64,000 bases of DNA. It comes from Neisseriaceae bacterium JH1-16. Its GTDB lineage: Bacteria; Pseudomonadota; Gammaproteobacteria; Burkholderiales; Chromobacteriaceae. Each line of letters begins with the position of its first letter. The first letter of the stretch is position 1. Shown piece by piece: positions 8,624-18,346 of the stretch. The translations under genes were made by a program, and so were the position numbers. Below the pieces are notes generated by a model that searched no databases, was not told the origin of the DNA, and saw only the letters and a program-made list of their open reading frames with translations. Where the stretch lies: assembly GCA_025989215.1 (NCBI GenBank), contig JAPDNP010000003.1, positions 372,001 through 436,000 on the forward strand. The letters run 5' to 3'.

Positions 8624-10414
8624 TTACACCGAGGTTTGCGGATTCGGACGTTCAGCCCGGCTATACAATTTGTTCAGTGCCGACAGGTAGGCCTTGGCTC
8701 CGGCGACGATCACGTCGGTATCGGCGCCCTGGCCGGACACGATGCGGCCGTCGCGCGACAGGCGCACCGTTACCTCGCCCTGCGACTCGGTACCCTTGGT
8801 CACCGCGTTGACCGAATACAGTTCCAGTTCGGCCGCGCTGTTGACCACGCTCTCGATCGCCTTGAAGGTGGCGTCCACCGGACCGGAGCCGACCGACTCG
8901 GCACGACGTTCTTCGCCTTGCTCGACGAACACGATCTCGGCGTGCGGCTGCTCACCGGTCTCGGTATGGATCTTCAGCGAGATGAAATTGAAGTCTTCCT
9001 GGCCGAGCGACACCATCTCGTCCGACACCAACGCGTGCAGGTCTTCGTCAAAGATCTCGCGCTTCTTGTCGGCTAGTTCCTTGAAGCGGGCGAACGCGGC
9101 GTTCAGCGCTTCCTCGCTGTCGAGGTGGATGCCCAGCTCGTTCAGCTTGGTGCGGAAGGCGTTGCGACCCGACAGCTTGCCGAGGGTCAGGCGGTTGGTG
9201 CTCCAGCCGACGCTTTCGGCCGACATGATTTCGTAGGTCTCGCGGTGCTTGAGCACGCCGTCCTGATGGATGCCCGACTCGTGCGCGAAGGCGTTGGCAC
9301 CGACGATGGCCTTGTTCGGCTGCACCGGGTAGCCTGTGACGGTCGAGACCAGCTTGGACGCCGGCACGATCTGTGTGGCATCGATGCGGGTATCGACATT
9401 GAAGATGTCGCGGCGGGTCTTCACCGCCATCACGATCTCTTCCATCGCCGCATTGCCGGCGCGCTCGCCCAGGCCGTTGATGGTGCACTCGACTTGGCGT
9501 GCACCGCCGAGCACCGCGGCCAAGCTATTGGCTACCGCCATGCCCAGGTCATTATGGCAGTGCGCCGACCAGATCACCTTGTCGCCGCCCGGGGTCTTGG
9601 CGATCAGTTCGCGGAAGAACGCTTCGGTCTTGTGCGGCACCGCGTAGCCGACCGTATCCGGTACGTTCAAGGTGGTGGCGCCGGCCTTGATCACCTCGCC
9701 GAAGATGCGGGCGAGGAAGTCAATATCGGAACGCAAGGCATCTTCGGCCGAGAATTCCACATCGTCGGTGTATTCGCGTGCCAGGGTCACCGCCTTCACC
9801 GCTGCCTCGACCACCTGGTCCGGGCTCATGCGCAGCTTGTGCTCCATGTGGATCGGGCTGGTGGCAATGAAGGTATGGATACGGCCGCGCGCGGCCGGCT
9901 TGATCGCCTCGCCGGCGGCGCGGATGTCGCGCTCGTTGGCGCGGGCCAGACTACAGACGGTCGATTCCTTGATCACCTCGGCGATCGCACGGATTGCATC
10001 GGCATCACCCGGGCTCGCGGCGGCAAAGCCGGCTTCGATGATATCGACACCGAGCCGCTCCAGCTGGCGTGCGATGCGGATTTTCTCTTCTTTGGTCATC
10101 GACGCGCCCGGGCTCTGTTCGCCATCGCGCAAGGTAGTGTCGAAGATGTACAAGCGTTCGCTCATGATAGGTGACTCTCCCTGTCCCGATCGGGTCCCGC
10201 CGATCAGATAATCGTTGAAATTGAACGATTTACCAGCTCCCGCCGCGAGCAGGGCCAGTTTATTTAATTGCGCCAAGGGCAGACTGCCGCGCTCGCGCCA
10301 CTTGTAGACGGCGGCACGCGACACCGGATCGTCGGGAAAAACCCGATTGAGTTCGTCGGCCAGCTTGCCTGGGCCGCCGAAGTCGGCGATCAGTCGTTCG
10401 ATGTCGAGTTGCAT
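8624..10414 (-). CDS. leuA: 2-isopropylmalate synthase with in-frame N-terminal HTH-like domain
   Basis: 596 aa if read from ATG 10414. Residues 84-596 are a complete Leu[21 protein letters not shown] at the catalytic TIM barrel start, [12 protein letters not shown] metal site, ESGIHQDG, and a C-terminal regulatory domain. It condenses acetyl-CoA with 2-oxoisovalerate, first step of leucine synthesis. Residues 1-75 form a small helical domain ([11 protein letters not shown]...[16 protein letters not shown]) resembling Cro/YdaS-type helix-turn-helix. No stop separates the parts. A GGGAGAG site before the internal ATG at 10165 would also give the standard 513-aa enzyme, so two products are possible. 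Confidence 0.9.
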   Translation of the reverse strand: MQLDIERLIADFGGPGKLADELNRVFPDDPVSRAAVYKWRERGSLPLAQLNKLALLAAGAGKSFNFNDYLIGGTRSGQGESPIMSERLYIFDTTLRDGEQSPGASMTKEEKIRIARQLERLGVDIIEAGFAAASPGDADAIRAIAEVIKESTVCSLARANERDIRAAGEAIKPAARGRIHTFIATSPIHMEHKLRMSPDQVVEAAVKAVTLAREYTDDVEFSAEDALRSDIDFLARIFGEVIKAGATTLNVPDTVGYAVPHKTEAFFRELIAKTPGGDKVIWSAHCHNDLGMAVANSLAAVLGGARQVECTINGLGERAGNAAMEEIVMAVKTRRDIFNVDTRIDATQIVPASKLVSTVTGYPVQPNKAIVGANAFAHESGIHQDGVLKHRETYEIMSAESVGWSTNRLTLGKLSGRNAFRTKLNELGIHLDSEEALNAAFARFKELADKKREIFDEDLHALVSDEMVSLGQEDFNFISLKIHTETGEQPHAEIVFVEQGEERRAESVGSGPVDATFKAIESVVNSAAELELYSVNAVTKGTESQGEVTVRLSRDGRIVSGQGADTDVIVAGAKAYLSALNKLYSRAERPNPQTSV

Positions 10415-10443
10415 GTCACACCCTTGCGTTGTCATTGAGATCG

Positions 10444-10473
10444 AGAATAGGGAAAAACTGGACATCCGGTCAA
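10444..10473 (-). promoter_or_regulatory. Candidate sigma-70 promoter for leuA
   Basis: On the minus strand TTGACC (10468-10473) and TATTCT (10444-10449) are separated by 18 nt, 30 nt upstream of the HTH-leuA start. The surrounding 100 bases are unusually AT-rich for this genome. Confidence 0.5.
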
Positions 10474-10587
10474 TGGTGTTTTGCAAACTTTTGCAAAATC
10501 GTGAGAAAAACCGTGTCCAACACGCAAATATTAGACACATAGTCCAATTTATCGATAGCCGGACACGACTCCCCCGAGCGCCAGACG

Positions 10588-10612
10588 CAAAAAAGGCGGC
10601 TTACGCCGCCTT
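10588..10612 (-). terminator. Terminator after pssA
   Basis: On the minus strand GGCGGCGTAAGCCGCC is followed by TTTTTT, a standard intrinsic terminator 26 nt after the pssA stop. It separates pssA from leuA transcription. Confidence 0.85.
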
Positions 10613-10637
10613 GTTCGGGAAAGGGTTGGCCGAACGC

Positions 10638-11411
10638 TCAGGCCGAGTGCTGTTCCGGAGGCTGCTTGGACTTGCCACCCAGGCCCAGCAGAGCCATCAC
10701 GTAGCCGGACAGGCCGTAGCCGACGAAGAAGCCGAACAGCACCAGCGGCGGCTCGGACACCACCAGCAGGATGCCGATCACCACCACCAGCAGCGCCACG
10801 AACGGCACCTTGCGGCGCACGTGGATCTCCTTGAAGCTCCAGAAGCGCACATTCACCACCATCGAGATGCCGGCGAAGGCGGTGAAGCCCAGCGTGACCC
10901 AATTGAGGTAAGGCAGGTCGGTGTACTGGTAGGCATGGCAGATCCACACCAGCCCCGCCACCAGCGCCGCTGCGGCCGGACTGGGCAGCCCGGTGAACCA
11001 GCGCTTGTCGGCGGTGCCCAGCATGGTATTGAAGCGCGCCAGACGCAGCGCAGCGCAGGCGCAGTAGATGAAGGCGACCATCCAGCCGAGCTTGCCCAAG
11101 TCCTTGAGCATCCACTCATAGGCGATCAGGGCCGGTGCCACACCGAAGCTGACCATGTCGGAGAGACTATCGAACTCGGCGCCGAAGGCGCTCTGGCTGT
11201 GGGTCATGCGCGCCACCCGGCCGTCCAGGCCATCCAGGATCATCGCGGTAAACACCGCCACCGCCGCCAGCTCGAACTTGGAGTTCATCGCCTGTACCAC
11301 GCCGTAGAAGCCGGCGAACAAGGCGGCCAGGGTGAACAGGTTGGGGAGCAGGTAAATACCCTGGCGCCGAAGCGTCGGCTTTTCCGGTCTGAAGGAGTCA
11401 GGAGTCTGCAT
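10638..11411 (-). CDS. pssA: CDP-diacylglycerol-serine O-phosphatidyltransferase
   Basis: 257 aa, membrane protein with about eight hydrophobic segments. The CDP-alcohol phosphotransferase signature DGLDGRVARMTHSQSAFGAE with following FDSLSD supplies the D-G-x2-A-R-x8-G-x3-D-x3-D residues. It makes phosphatidylserine in the inner membrane, the substrate of Psd. Start MQTPDSF at 11411. In related bacteria pssA usually sits between psd and leuA in one direction; here psd is turned round. Confidence 0.93.
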   Translation of the reverse strand: MQTPDSFRPEKPTLRRQGIYLLPNLFTLAALFAGFYGVVQAMNSKFELAAVAVFTAMILDGLDGRVARMTHSQSAFGAEFDSLSDMVSFGVAPALIAYEWMLKDLGKLGWMVAFIYCACAALRLARFNTMLGTADKRWFTGLPSPAAAALVAGLVWICHAYQYTDLPYLNWVTLGFTAFAGISMVVNVRFWSFKEIHVRRKVPFVALLVVVIGILLVVSEPPLVLFGFFVGYGLSGYVMALLGLGGKSKQPPEQHSA

Positions 11412-11466
11412 CTTCACTTTCCGCAGGAGACAACGGCACCACGGCACCGTTGCAGTTGATATCGGT

Positions 11467-11677
11467 GAACCTGTTCACGATCTTGTTGCGGCCCAGGCCG
11501 CCCGCCAAATGGGCTAGATGGAGACAGGCCCCCCATCCCGAAACCGGCCTGCGCCCAAAGCCCCGGCGACGCCTTGCATTGCCCACCTTATCGCAAGCAG
11601 CCTGGGGCAGAATGCCCGCCCCGCAGCGCACGTGACCACACCGGGACATAGCCGCAACAAGATCGTGAACAGGTTCT
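11467..11677. repeat. Intergenic element with 26-bp perfect terminal inverted repeats
   Basis: 11467-11492 and 11651-11676 are exact inverted copies; outermost sequence GAACCTGTTCACGATCTTG. The 158-nt interior has no convincing gene. The right end is followed by TTAG. The outer 18 bp match the ends of the elements at 35316 and 39533, but the interior differs. Together with its flanks it fills the 398-nt gap between pssA and psd. No transposase is present, so it is MITE-like. Confidence 0.8.
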
Positions 11678-11809
11678 TAGCCGGCCATTGTAACGCGTGC
11701 AACGCGCCGGGCGTGCAACACCTTGCCCGCGCACACGGCGCGTCGAGCGCGACCGGCAGGCGGATAGGCTATACTTTGCCGCTTTGACCGAATTCTTGGG
11801 AATCTACCC

Positions 11810-12649
11810 TTGTCCGAGCGCCTCTTCGTCCAGCTGCAGCACCTGCTGCCCAAGCTTCTGATCACACGCCTATTCGGCTTCGCTGCGCGCCACCGCGCCG
11901 GCGTGCTGACGCAGTGGATGATACGTCGCTTCATCGCCAAATACGACGTTAACATGGCCGAGGCGGTCGAGCCCAACCCGCGCGGCTATACCCGCTTCAA
12001 CGACTTCTTTACCCGTGCGTTGAAGCCAGGCCTGCGCCCCCTGGCTGCGACCAAGCTGACCTGTCCGGTGGATGGCGCGATCAGCCAGTTCGGCCGCATC
12101 GAGCGCGATCAGATCTATCAGGCCAAGGGCAAGTCCTACAGCAGCAGCGCCCTACTGGCCTGCGATGCCGTAGAAGCGCGCCAGTTCGACGACGGCCTGT
12201 TCACCACCATCTACCTCAGCCCGCGCGACTACCACCGCATCCACATGCCCTGCGACGGCCGCCTGCTGACGATGAGCTATGTGCCGGGCGAACTCTACTC
12301 GGTCAATCCGGCCACCGCCCGTGGCGTCGACGGCCTGTTCGCGCGCAACGAGCGCGTGGTCTGCCATTTCGACTCGCCGCACGGGCCATTCGCGCTGGTA
12401 CTGGTCGGCGCCACCATCGTCGGCAGTATGGAGACGGTGTGGCACGGGGTGATCAACCCACCGCGCAGCGCCAGCGTGCGCCACTGGGACTATCGCGACC
12501 AGACCATTTCGCTGAAACAGGGCGAGGAGATGGGGCGCTTCCTGCTCGGTTCCACCGTGGTACTACTGTTCCCGCAGGGTCCGCTCACCTTCAACGAGGA
12601 ATGGGCGCCGGCGCACGCGGTGCGCATGGGCGAGGCGATGGCCGACTAG
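11810..12649 (+). CDS. psd: Phosphatidylserine decarboxylase proenzyme
   Basis: 279 aa from a TTG start (MSERLFVQLQ). The LGST motif near the C-terminus is the self-cleavage site that creates the pyruvoyl cofactor; HRIHMPCDG and NERVVCHFDSP are also family-typical. It converts phosphatidylserine to phosphatidylethanolamine at the inner membrane. A -10-like TATACT at 11770-11775 lies about 34 nt upstream. It is oriented against pssA, leuA and ilvC, unlike the usual co-directional order. Confidence 0.93.
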   Translation: MSERLFVQLQHLLPKLLITRLFGFAARHRAGVLTQWMIRRFIAKYDVNMAEAVEPNPRGYTRFNDFFTRALKPGLRPLAATKLTCPVDGAISQFGRIERDQIYQAKGKSYSSSALLACDAVEARQFDDGLFTTIYLSPRDYHRIHMPCDGRLLTMSYVPGELYSVNPATARGVDGLFARNERVVCHFDSPHGPFALVLVGATIVGSMETVWHGVINPPRSASVRHWDYRDQTISLKQGEEMGRFLLGSTVVLLFPQGPLTFNEEWAPAHAVRMGEAMAD

Positions 12650-12693
12650 GCCACCATCCAGGCTGGCACAATGCACCGTCAAGTCGCAGCAAT

Positions 12694-12723
12694 AAAAAAA
12701 GCCGGGGAAAACCCCGGCTTTTG
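12694..12723. terminator. Bidirectional terminator between psd and ilvC
   Basis: Stem GCCGGGG/CCCCGGC with AAAA loop, an A run on the left and a T run on the right, lying between two convergent genes. Confidence 0.88.
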
Positions 12724-12743
12724 CTTGCCTGCGAAAAGCAGAC

Positions 12744-13769
<1,026 letters not shown>

Positions 13770-13861
13770 CTATATATTTCGAGGCGCCACCGCCTGGCGG
13801 CGCCTAAGTTTGCAATGCGTTACGGCTGTTCGGCAGGCGACAATCGCCCGCCGCCGACGAC

Positions 13862-14353
13862 TCAGATTTTCAGAATCCGCTCGCCGCGACCGATCCCCGA
13901 AGCACCAGTGCGGACCGTTTCCAGGATCACTGTACGGTCGACCGCCTCGATAAAGGCGTTGAGCTTGTCACTGGTACCGGTGAGCTCGAGGGTGTAGGTC
14001 TTCTCGGTCACGTCGATAATGCGGCCGCGGAAAATATCGGCCATCCGCTTCATCTCTTCACGGTCCTTGCCGGTCGCGCGCACCTTGATCAGCATCAGTT
14101 CGCGCTCGATATGCTCGGACTCGTTCAGGTCGATCACCTTGACCACCTCGATCAGCTTGTTGAGCTGCTTGGTGATCTGTTCGATCACATCGTCGGAGCC
14201 GTGGGTGACGATGGTCATGCGTGACAGTGTCGCATCCTCGGTGGTGGACACGGTCAGCGAATCGATGTTGTAACCGCGGGCCGAAAACAGGCCCACGACG
14301 CGGGACAGAGCGCCCGCTTCGTTTTCAAGCAAAATGGAAAGAATGTGTCGCAT
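13862..14353 (-). CDS. ilvN: Acetolactate synthase small (regulatory) subunit
   Basis: 163 aa. N-terminal ACT domain MRHILSILLENEAGALSRV, with GLFSARGYNIDSLTV, binds valine for feedback inhibition; a C-terminal domain completes the IlvH/IlvN-type subunit. Start at 14353 aligns with the family and avoids the overlap that the upstream Met at 14377 would have with ilvB. It begins 17 nt after the ilvB stop. Confidence 0.95.
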   Translation of the reverse strand: MRHILSILLENEAGALSRVVGLFSARGYNIDSLTVSTTEDATLSRMTIVTHGSDDVIEQITKQLNKLIEVVKVIDLNESEHIERELMLIKVRATGKDREEMKRMADIFRGRIIDVTEKTYTLELTGTSDKLNAFIEAVDRTVILETVRTGASGIGRGERILKI

Positions 14354-14370
14354 GTTCAGGCCGTCCTCGA

Positions 14371-16131
14371 TCAGCACAGGTTGCCGTAGTCACGGTCGGA
14401 CTCGGTCGCTTGCGCTTCGCGCATATGCGGCGGCAGGTCCATTTCGTCCAGACCCTTGCCGTTGCCCACCATCGGGAAGACGTTTTCCGACTGGTCGGTC
14501 AGGAAGTCGAGGAATACCAAACGCTCTTTCAGCTTGGGACCGAACGCCTCGCGCAGCACCGGCTCGACGTCGGACGGCTTTTCCACCTTGAAGCCGACGT
14601 GGCCGTACGCTTCGGCCAACTTCACGAAGTCCGGCAGCGCATCCATATACGACTCGGAGTAGCGGTTGCCGTAGAAGATCTCCTGCCACTGGCGCACCAT
14701 GCCCAGGTAGCGGTTGTTCAGGTTCACCAGCTTCACCGGGATGTGGTACTGGTGACAGGTCGACAGCTCCTGGATGTTCATCTGGATCGACGCTTCGCCG
14801 GTAATGCAGGCGACTTGCGCGTCAGGATTGGCCAGCTGGGCGCCCATCGCGTACGGCAGGCCGACACCCATGGTGCCGAGGCCGCCGGAGTTGAGCCACT
14901 GCTTCGGACGGTCGAACTTGTAGTACTGCGCCGCCCACATCTGGTGCTGACCGACGTCGGAGGTGATGATCGCGTTGCCGCCGGTGACCTCGAACAGGGT
15001 CTCGACCACGTATTGCGGCTTGATGATCTCGCTGCTCTGCTCGTAGCGCAGCGAGTTCGGCGCGCGCCAGGCGTCGATCTGGCGCCACCAGGCGGCCAGC
15101 GCTTCGGCGTTCGGCTTGGCGCCGGTCGCCTTCAGCACTTCGAGCATCTCGCGCAGCACCAGCTTCACATCGCCGACGATCGGAATGTCGACCTTGACGC
15201 GCTTGGCGATCGAGGACGGGTCGACGTCGATGTGGACGATCTTCTTCGGCACGGCGGTGAACTTGGACGGCACGCTGATCACGCGGTCGTCGAAACGCGC
15301 GCCGATCGCGATCAGCACGTCGCAGTTCTGCATCGCCATATTGGCTTCGTAGGTGCCGTGCATGCCGAGCATGCCGACAAACTGCGGGTCGGTGCCTGGA
15401 TAGGCGCCCAGGCCCATCAGCGTGTTGGTACACGGCAGGCCGAGCGAGCGCACCAGTTCGCGCACTTCGTCAGCCGCATTGCCCAGCACCGCACCGCCGC
15501 CGACGTAGATGAACGGACGCTTGGCTTCGGCCAGCAGGCTGACCGCCTTCTTGATCTGGCCCGGGTGACCGCGGGTCACCGGGGTGTAGGAGCGGATGTT
15601 GACGCTGTCCGGGTAGTGGAACTCGGACAGGGTCTGCTGCACGTCCTTCGGGATGTCGACCACCACCGGGCCGGGACGGCCGGTCTTGGCGATGTAGAAC
15701 GCCTTCTTGATCGTCGACGCCAGCTCGCTGATGTCCTTGACCAGGAAGTTGTGCTTCACGCACGGCCGCGACATGCCGACCATGTCGACTTCCTGGAACG
15801 CGTCCAGGCCGATGGCGGGAGTGCCGACCTGGCCGGAGAGCACCACCAGCGGGATCGAGTCGAGGTAGGCGGTGGCAATGCCGGTCAGGGCATTGGTCGC
15901 ACCGGGGCCGGAGGTGACCAGCGCCACGCCGACCTTGTCGCTGGAGCGCGAGTAGGCGTCGGCGGCATGCACCGCGGCCTGCTCGTGCCGTACCAGCACG
16001 TGTTTGAACGCATCTTGCTTGAAGATGGCATCGTATATTTCGAGTACCGCACCGCCAGGGTAGCCGAAGACGAATTCAACGCCCTCTTCCCGGAGACTGC
16101 GGACGACGATTTCCGCGCCCGATATCTGCAT
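14371..16131 (-). CDS. ilvB: Acetolactate synthase large (catalytic) subunit
   Basis: 586 aa. ThDP enzyme with FGYPGGAVLEIYDA, the catalytic Glu in RHEQAAVHAADAYSR, a central FAD-binding domain and the diphosphate-binding ITGEASIQMNIQELST...LNN. The metal motif reads GEAS, not the textbook GDGS; a GE form is common in the group, the Ala less certain. The ATG at 16131 has AGAGG 5 nt upstream; ATGs at 16134 and 16161 are alternatives. First gene of ilvB-ilvN-ilvC. Confidence 0.95.
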   Translation of the reverse strand: MQISGAEIVVRSLREEGVEFVFGYPGGAVLEIYDAIFKQDAFKHVLVRHEQAAVHAADAYSRSSDKVGVALVTSGPGATNALTGIATAYLDSIPLVVLSGQVGTPAIGLDAFQEVDMVGMSRPCVKHNFLVKDISELASTIKKAFYIAKTGRPGPVVVDIPKDVQQTLSEFHYPDSVNIRSYTPVTRGHPGQIKKAVSLLAEAKRPFIYVGGGAVLGNAADEVRELVRSLGLPCTNTLMGLGAYPGTDPQFVGMLGMHGTYEANMAMQNCDVLIAIGARFDDRVISVPSKFTAVPKKIVHIDVDPSSIAKRVKVDIPIVGDVKLVLREMLEVLKATGAKPNAEALAAWWRQIDAWRAPNSLRYEQSSEIIKPQYVVETLFEVTGGNAIITSDVGQHQMWAAQYYKFDRPKQWLNSGGLGTMGVGLPYAMGAQLANPDAQVACITGEASIQMNIQELSTCHQYHIPVKLVNLNNRYLGMVRQWQEIFYGNRYSESYMDALPDFVKLAEAYGHVGFKVEKPSDVEPVLREAFGPKLKERLVFLDFLTDQSENVFPMVGNGKGLDEMDLPPHMREAQATESDRDYGNLC

Positions 16132-16329
16132 CATTGCCTCTTGATTTAATATGAGATTCATCCCAATGTTATGAGATTGAACTTAGCTTATCTGTGAAAG
16201 TTCGGTCAAGCGCTTTTGTGCGCTCGCAAAACCCCGCCAAACCCAAAAAAATCAGTGTTTTCAAGCGCCTCTATGCTAGCGCCGACGGGTTTGTTAAGAT
16301 GGCCCGTTGGCATTGAAATTGCTAGTCAA

Positions 16330-16896
16330 ATGGCATCCCGCAAGGAAATGGCCGACTTCCTCCAATCGGTGGAACGTCGTGCTTTCAAACAAGCACTCTA
16401 CGCAGTCCAAGACGACAATAATGCACTTGACATTGTCCAGGACTCGATGATGAAACTCGCCGACCGTTACGCTCATGCGCCGGCGGCAGAGTTGCCATTG
16501 CTATTTCAACGCATCCTGCAAAACACCATCCGCGACTTCTACCGGCGCAGCAAAGTACGGCGTTTCTTCACCACGCTGTTCTCCTCGCTGATCCCGGTCC
16601 GCCAGGAAGACGACGGCCTCGACCCGCTCGAGGTGCTGAACGTCGCCGCCGACGAGACCCACAGCAACCCCGAAGTGTGGCTGGCGCGCAAGGAAGTCAG
16701 CCAGCTGATCGAGGGCGCGATCTCGCTATTACCCAATCGTCAACGCGAGGCCTTCCTGCTGCGTTATTGGGAAGGGCTGGACGTAGCGGAAACGGCTGCG
16801 GTGATGGGCTGCTCTCAGGGCAGCGTGAAAACCCATTGCTCCCGCGCCACCCATACCCTGGCCACCATTCTGCAGCAGAAGGGAGTCTCGTTATGA
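16330..16896 (+). CDS. ECF-type RNA polymerase sigma factor
   Basis: 188 aa. Region 2 spans about 15-75 (DIVQDSMMKLADRY, FQRILQNTIRDFYRRSK) and region 4 about 130-185 (LPNRQREAFLLRYWEGLDVAE, MGCSQGSVKTHCSRA). It should direct transcription of a small regulon. Start MASRKEM at 16330; no strong ribosome site. Its stop overlaps the DUF3619 start (ATGA), so the two are translated together, as sigma/anti-sigma pairs often are. Confidence 0.85.
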   Translation: MASRKEMADFLQSVERRAFKQALYAVQDDNNALDIVQDSMMKLADRYAHAPAAELPLLFQRILQNTIRDFYRRSKVRRFFTTLFSSLIPVRQEDDGLDPLEVLNVAADETHSNPEVWLARKEVSQLIEGAISLLPNRQREAFLLRYWEGLDVAETAAVMGCSQGSVKTHCSRATHTLATILQQKGVSL

Positions 16897-17273
16897 ATCA
16901 TGACGCTCACGATGACCGTTTGCCGAACCAATTGACGCGAGCACTCGACGCACCGACCGATGCGCTGACCCTGCGTCAGCAGGAACGGCTGAAAAACGCT
17001 CGCCTGGCGGCATTGGCGCGCTACGATGCACGCGCCGAAGAACCGACCCGCATCACCGAAACCGCTGGCATCTGGCTGAGCCACCATGCCCGGCTGGTAC
17101 GCCACGGCAGCGCCGCGCTGCTGGTCGGCCTGTTAGCGCTGGCCAGTTCGCTATGGTTGGCCGAAGGCCGGCTCACCGTCGACGAGAGCCCGACCGAGGC
17201 ATCGCTGTTGTCCAACGATTTACCGCTGGAGGCGTTTCTTGAGCCCACGTTCAGCCGTGCCGTCGAGAAGTAA
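16893..17273 (+). CDS. DUF3619 single-pass membrane protein, possible anti-sigma factor
   Basis: 126 aa. A cytoplasmic, charged N-terminal half (LRQQERLKNARLAALARYD), one membrane helix SAALLVGLLALASSLWLAEG (about 74-93) and an acidic periplasmic tail. This is the topology of anti-sigma factors, and the 4-nt overlap with the sigma gene supports the idea, but no anti-sigma motif is visible. It matches the conserved DUF3619 family of Betaproteobacteria. Confidence 0.75.
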   Translation: MNHDAHDDRLPNQLTRALDAPTDALTLRQQERLKNARLAALARYDARAEEPTRITETAGIWLSHHARLVRHGSAALLVGLLALASSLWLAEGRLTVDESPTEASLLSNDLPLEAFLEPTFSRAVEK

Positions 17274-17637
17274 GCGCCGCCTGCTGCTGGCCGGCCTGCT
17301 CGTCGCGCCGCTAATCGCGCTGGCCTCGCCGCCGGCATCGCCCGACTGGGTGCAACTGTCGACCGACCAGCAAACCGCGCTGGCGCCGCTGTCGCGCGAC
17401 TGGGACCGCTTCTCGCCGGCCAAGAAGCAGCAGATGCTCAATCTGGTCGACGACTACCAGGCCCTCGACCCGGCCGGGCGCCAGCGCCTGCAGGCGCGCC
17501 TGAAAGGCTGGTCCGAACTGACACCGCAGCAGCAGGACGAGGCGCGCGCCAACTGGAAACGACTGCAGGCACTACCGCCCGATGAACGTGCCGCCGCCTA
17601 TGACCGGCTGCGCACGCTGTCTTCCCCGCACCACTGA
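17239..17637 (+). CDS. DUF3106 secreted protein
   Basis: 132 aa from a TTG start with GGAGG 6 nt upstream; it overlaps DUF3619 by 35 nt in another frame. Signal sequence RRLLLAGLLVAPLIALA, then a helical domain with repeated W..L...Q...L patterns (STDQQTALAPLSRDWDRFS, LTPQQQDEARANWKRLQAL). DUF3106 proteins are periplasmic and lie beside this sigma factor in many Betaproteobacteria; envelope-stress sensing is inference. Confidence 0.78.
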   Translation: MSPRSAVPSRSKRRLLLAGLLVAPLIALASPPASPDWVQLSTDQQTALAPLSRDWDRFSPAKKQQMLNLVDDYQALDPAGRQRLQARLKGWSELTPQQQDEARANWKRLQALPPDERAAAYDRLRTLSSPHH

Positions 17638-17643
17638 GCCCGC

Positions 17644-18153
17644 ATGAGCGATATCTATCTGTTTCCCGGCTGGTGGCGCCGTCTTGCCAGCCTGCTCTAC
17701 GAGCTGTTGCTGGTCACTGCAGTGCTGCTCGGCGCCAGCGCCGTCTACACTCCGCTGGTCGCCTGGCTCGGCCACTCGCCGCTGCTCGACCTGGGTCAGC
17801 AGCTGTGGCAGCTGCTGTTGCTGTTCGGCTACTTCGGCTACGCTTGGACCCGCTCTGGCCAGACGGTGGCGATGAAGACTTGGCGTTTGAAGCTGATCGG
17901 CGCACACGGCGTGCCGCTCAACTGGACGCGCGCCGCATTGCGCTACCTGATCGCGCTGGTGCTGTTCGTCGGCGTGCCGCTGATCGCCTACAAGGGCCTC
18001 GCCGTCGAGCTGGGCGCCGGCAAGACCGCACTGACAGCGGCATTGCTGTGGTGGATCGTGCCGCTCGGCTTCGCCTATTTCGATCCGGAAAAACAGTTCC
18101 TGCATGACCGGCTGGCCGGCACCCGCCTGGTCCGTATCAAGCCCGCCGTCTGA
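17644..18153 (+). CDS. RDD family integral membrane protein
   Basis: 169 aa. RDD signature positions (GWWRRLASLLYELLLVTAV early; GQTVAMKTWRLKLIG in the middle; FDPEKQFLHDRLAGTRLV at the end) and three to four helices. The substrate is unknown; some RDD proteins are cation antiporters. It starts 6 nt after DUF3106 and is the last gene of the sigma cluster. Confidence 0.85.
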   Translation: MSDIYLFPGWWRRLASLLYELLLVTAVLLGASAVYTPLVAWLGHSPLLDLGQQLWQLLLLFGYFGYAWTRSGQTVAMKTWRLKLIGAHGVPLNWTRAALRYLIALVLFVGVPLIAYKGLAVELGAGKTALTAALLWWIVPLGFAYFDPEKQFLHDRLAGTRLVRIKPAV

Positions 18154-18228
18154 TCCGCCCGGCCGGCGGCCTGACCGAATACTGAGCTGGATCAAGCCCT
18201 TCCCGCCTCTTCGCACTGCATCCTCCAC

Positions 18229-18346
18229 TATAATGCCCGGTTCAACCGGGTGCCGACTCCAGTCCGGCGACTCGCCGGGCGGCAGGACGCCGCCCATCGC
18301 CGTGCGCTTGTGCCGCGGGCCTTGATTCACCGTTTCGAGTCTCTTC
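18229..18346 (+). promoter_or_regulatory. Promoter and GC-rich structured leader of the purine permease gene
   Basis: A perfect TATAAT lies at 18229-18234, with no clear -35. The following 112-nt leader holds three back-to-back hairpins: CCGGTTCAACCGG (18238-18250), CCGGCGACTCGCCGG (about 18264-18278) and GGGCGGCAGGACGCCGCCC (about 18278-18296). I cannot match it to a known riboswitch. Confidence 0.5.
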
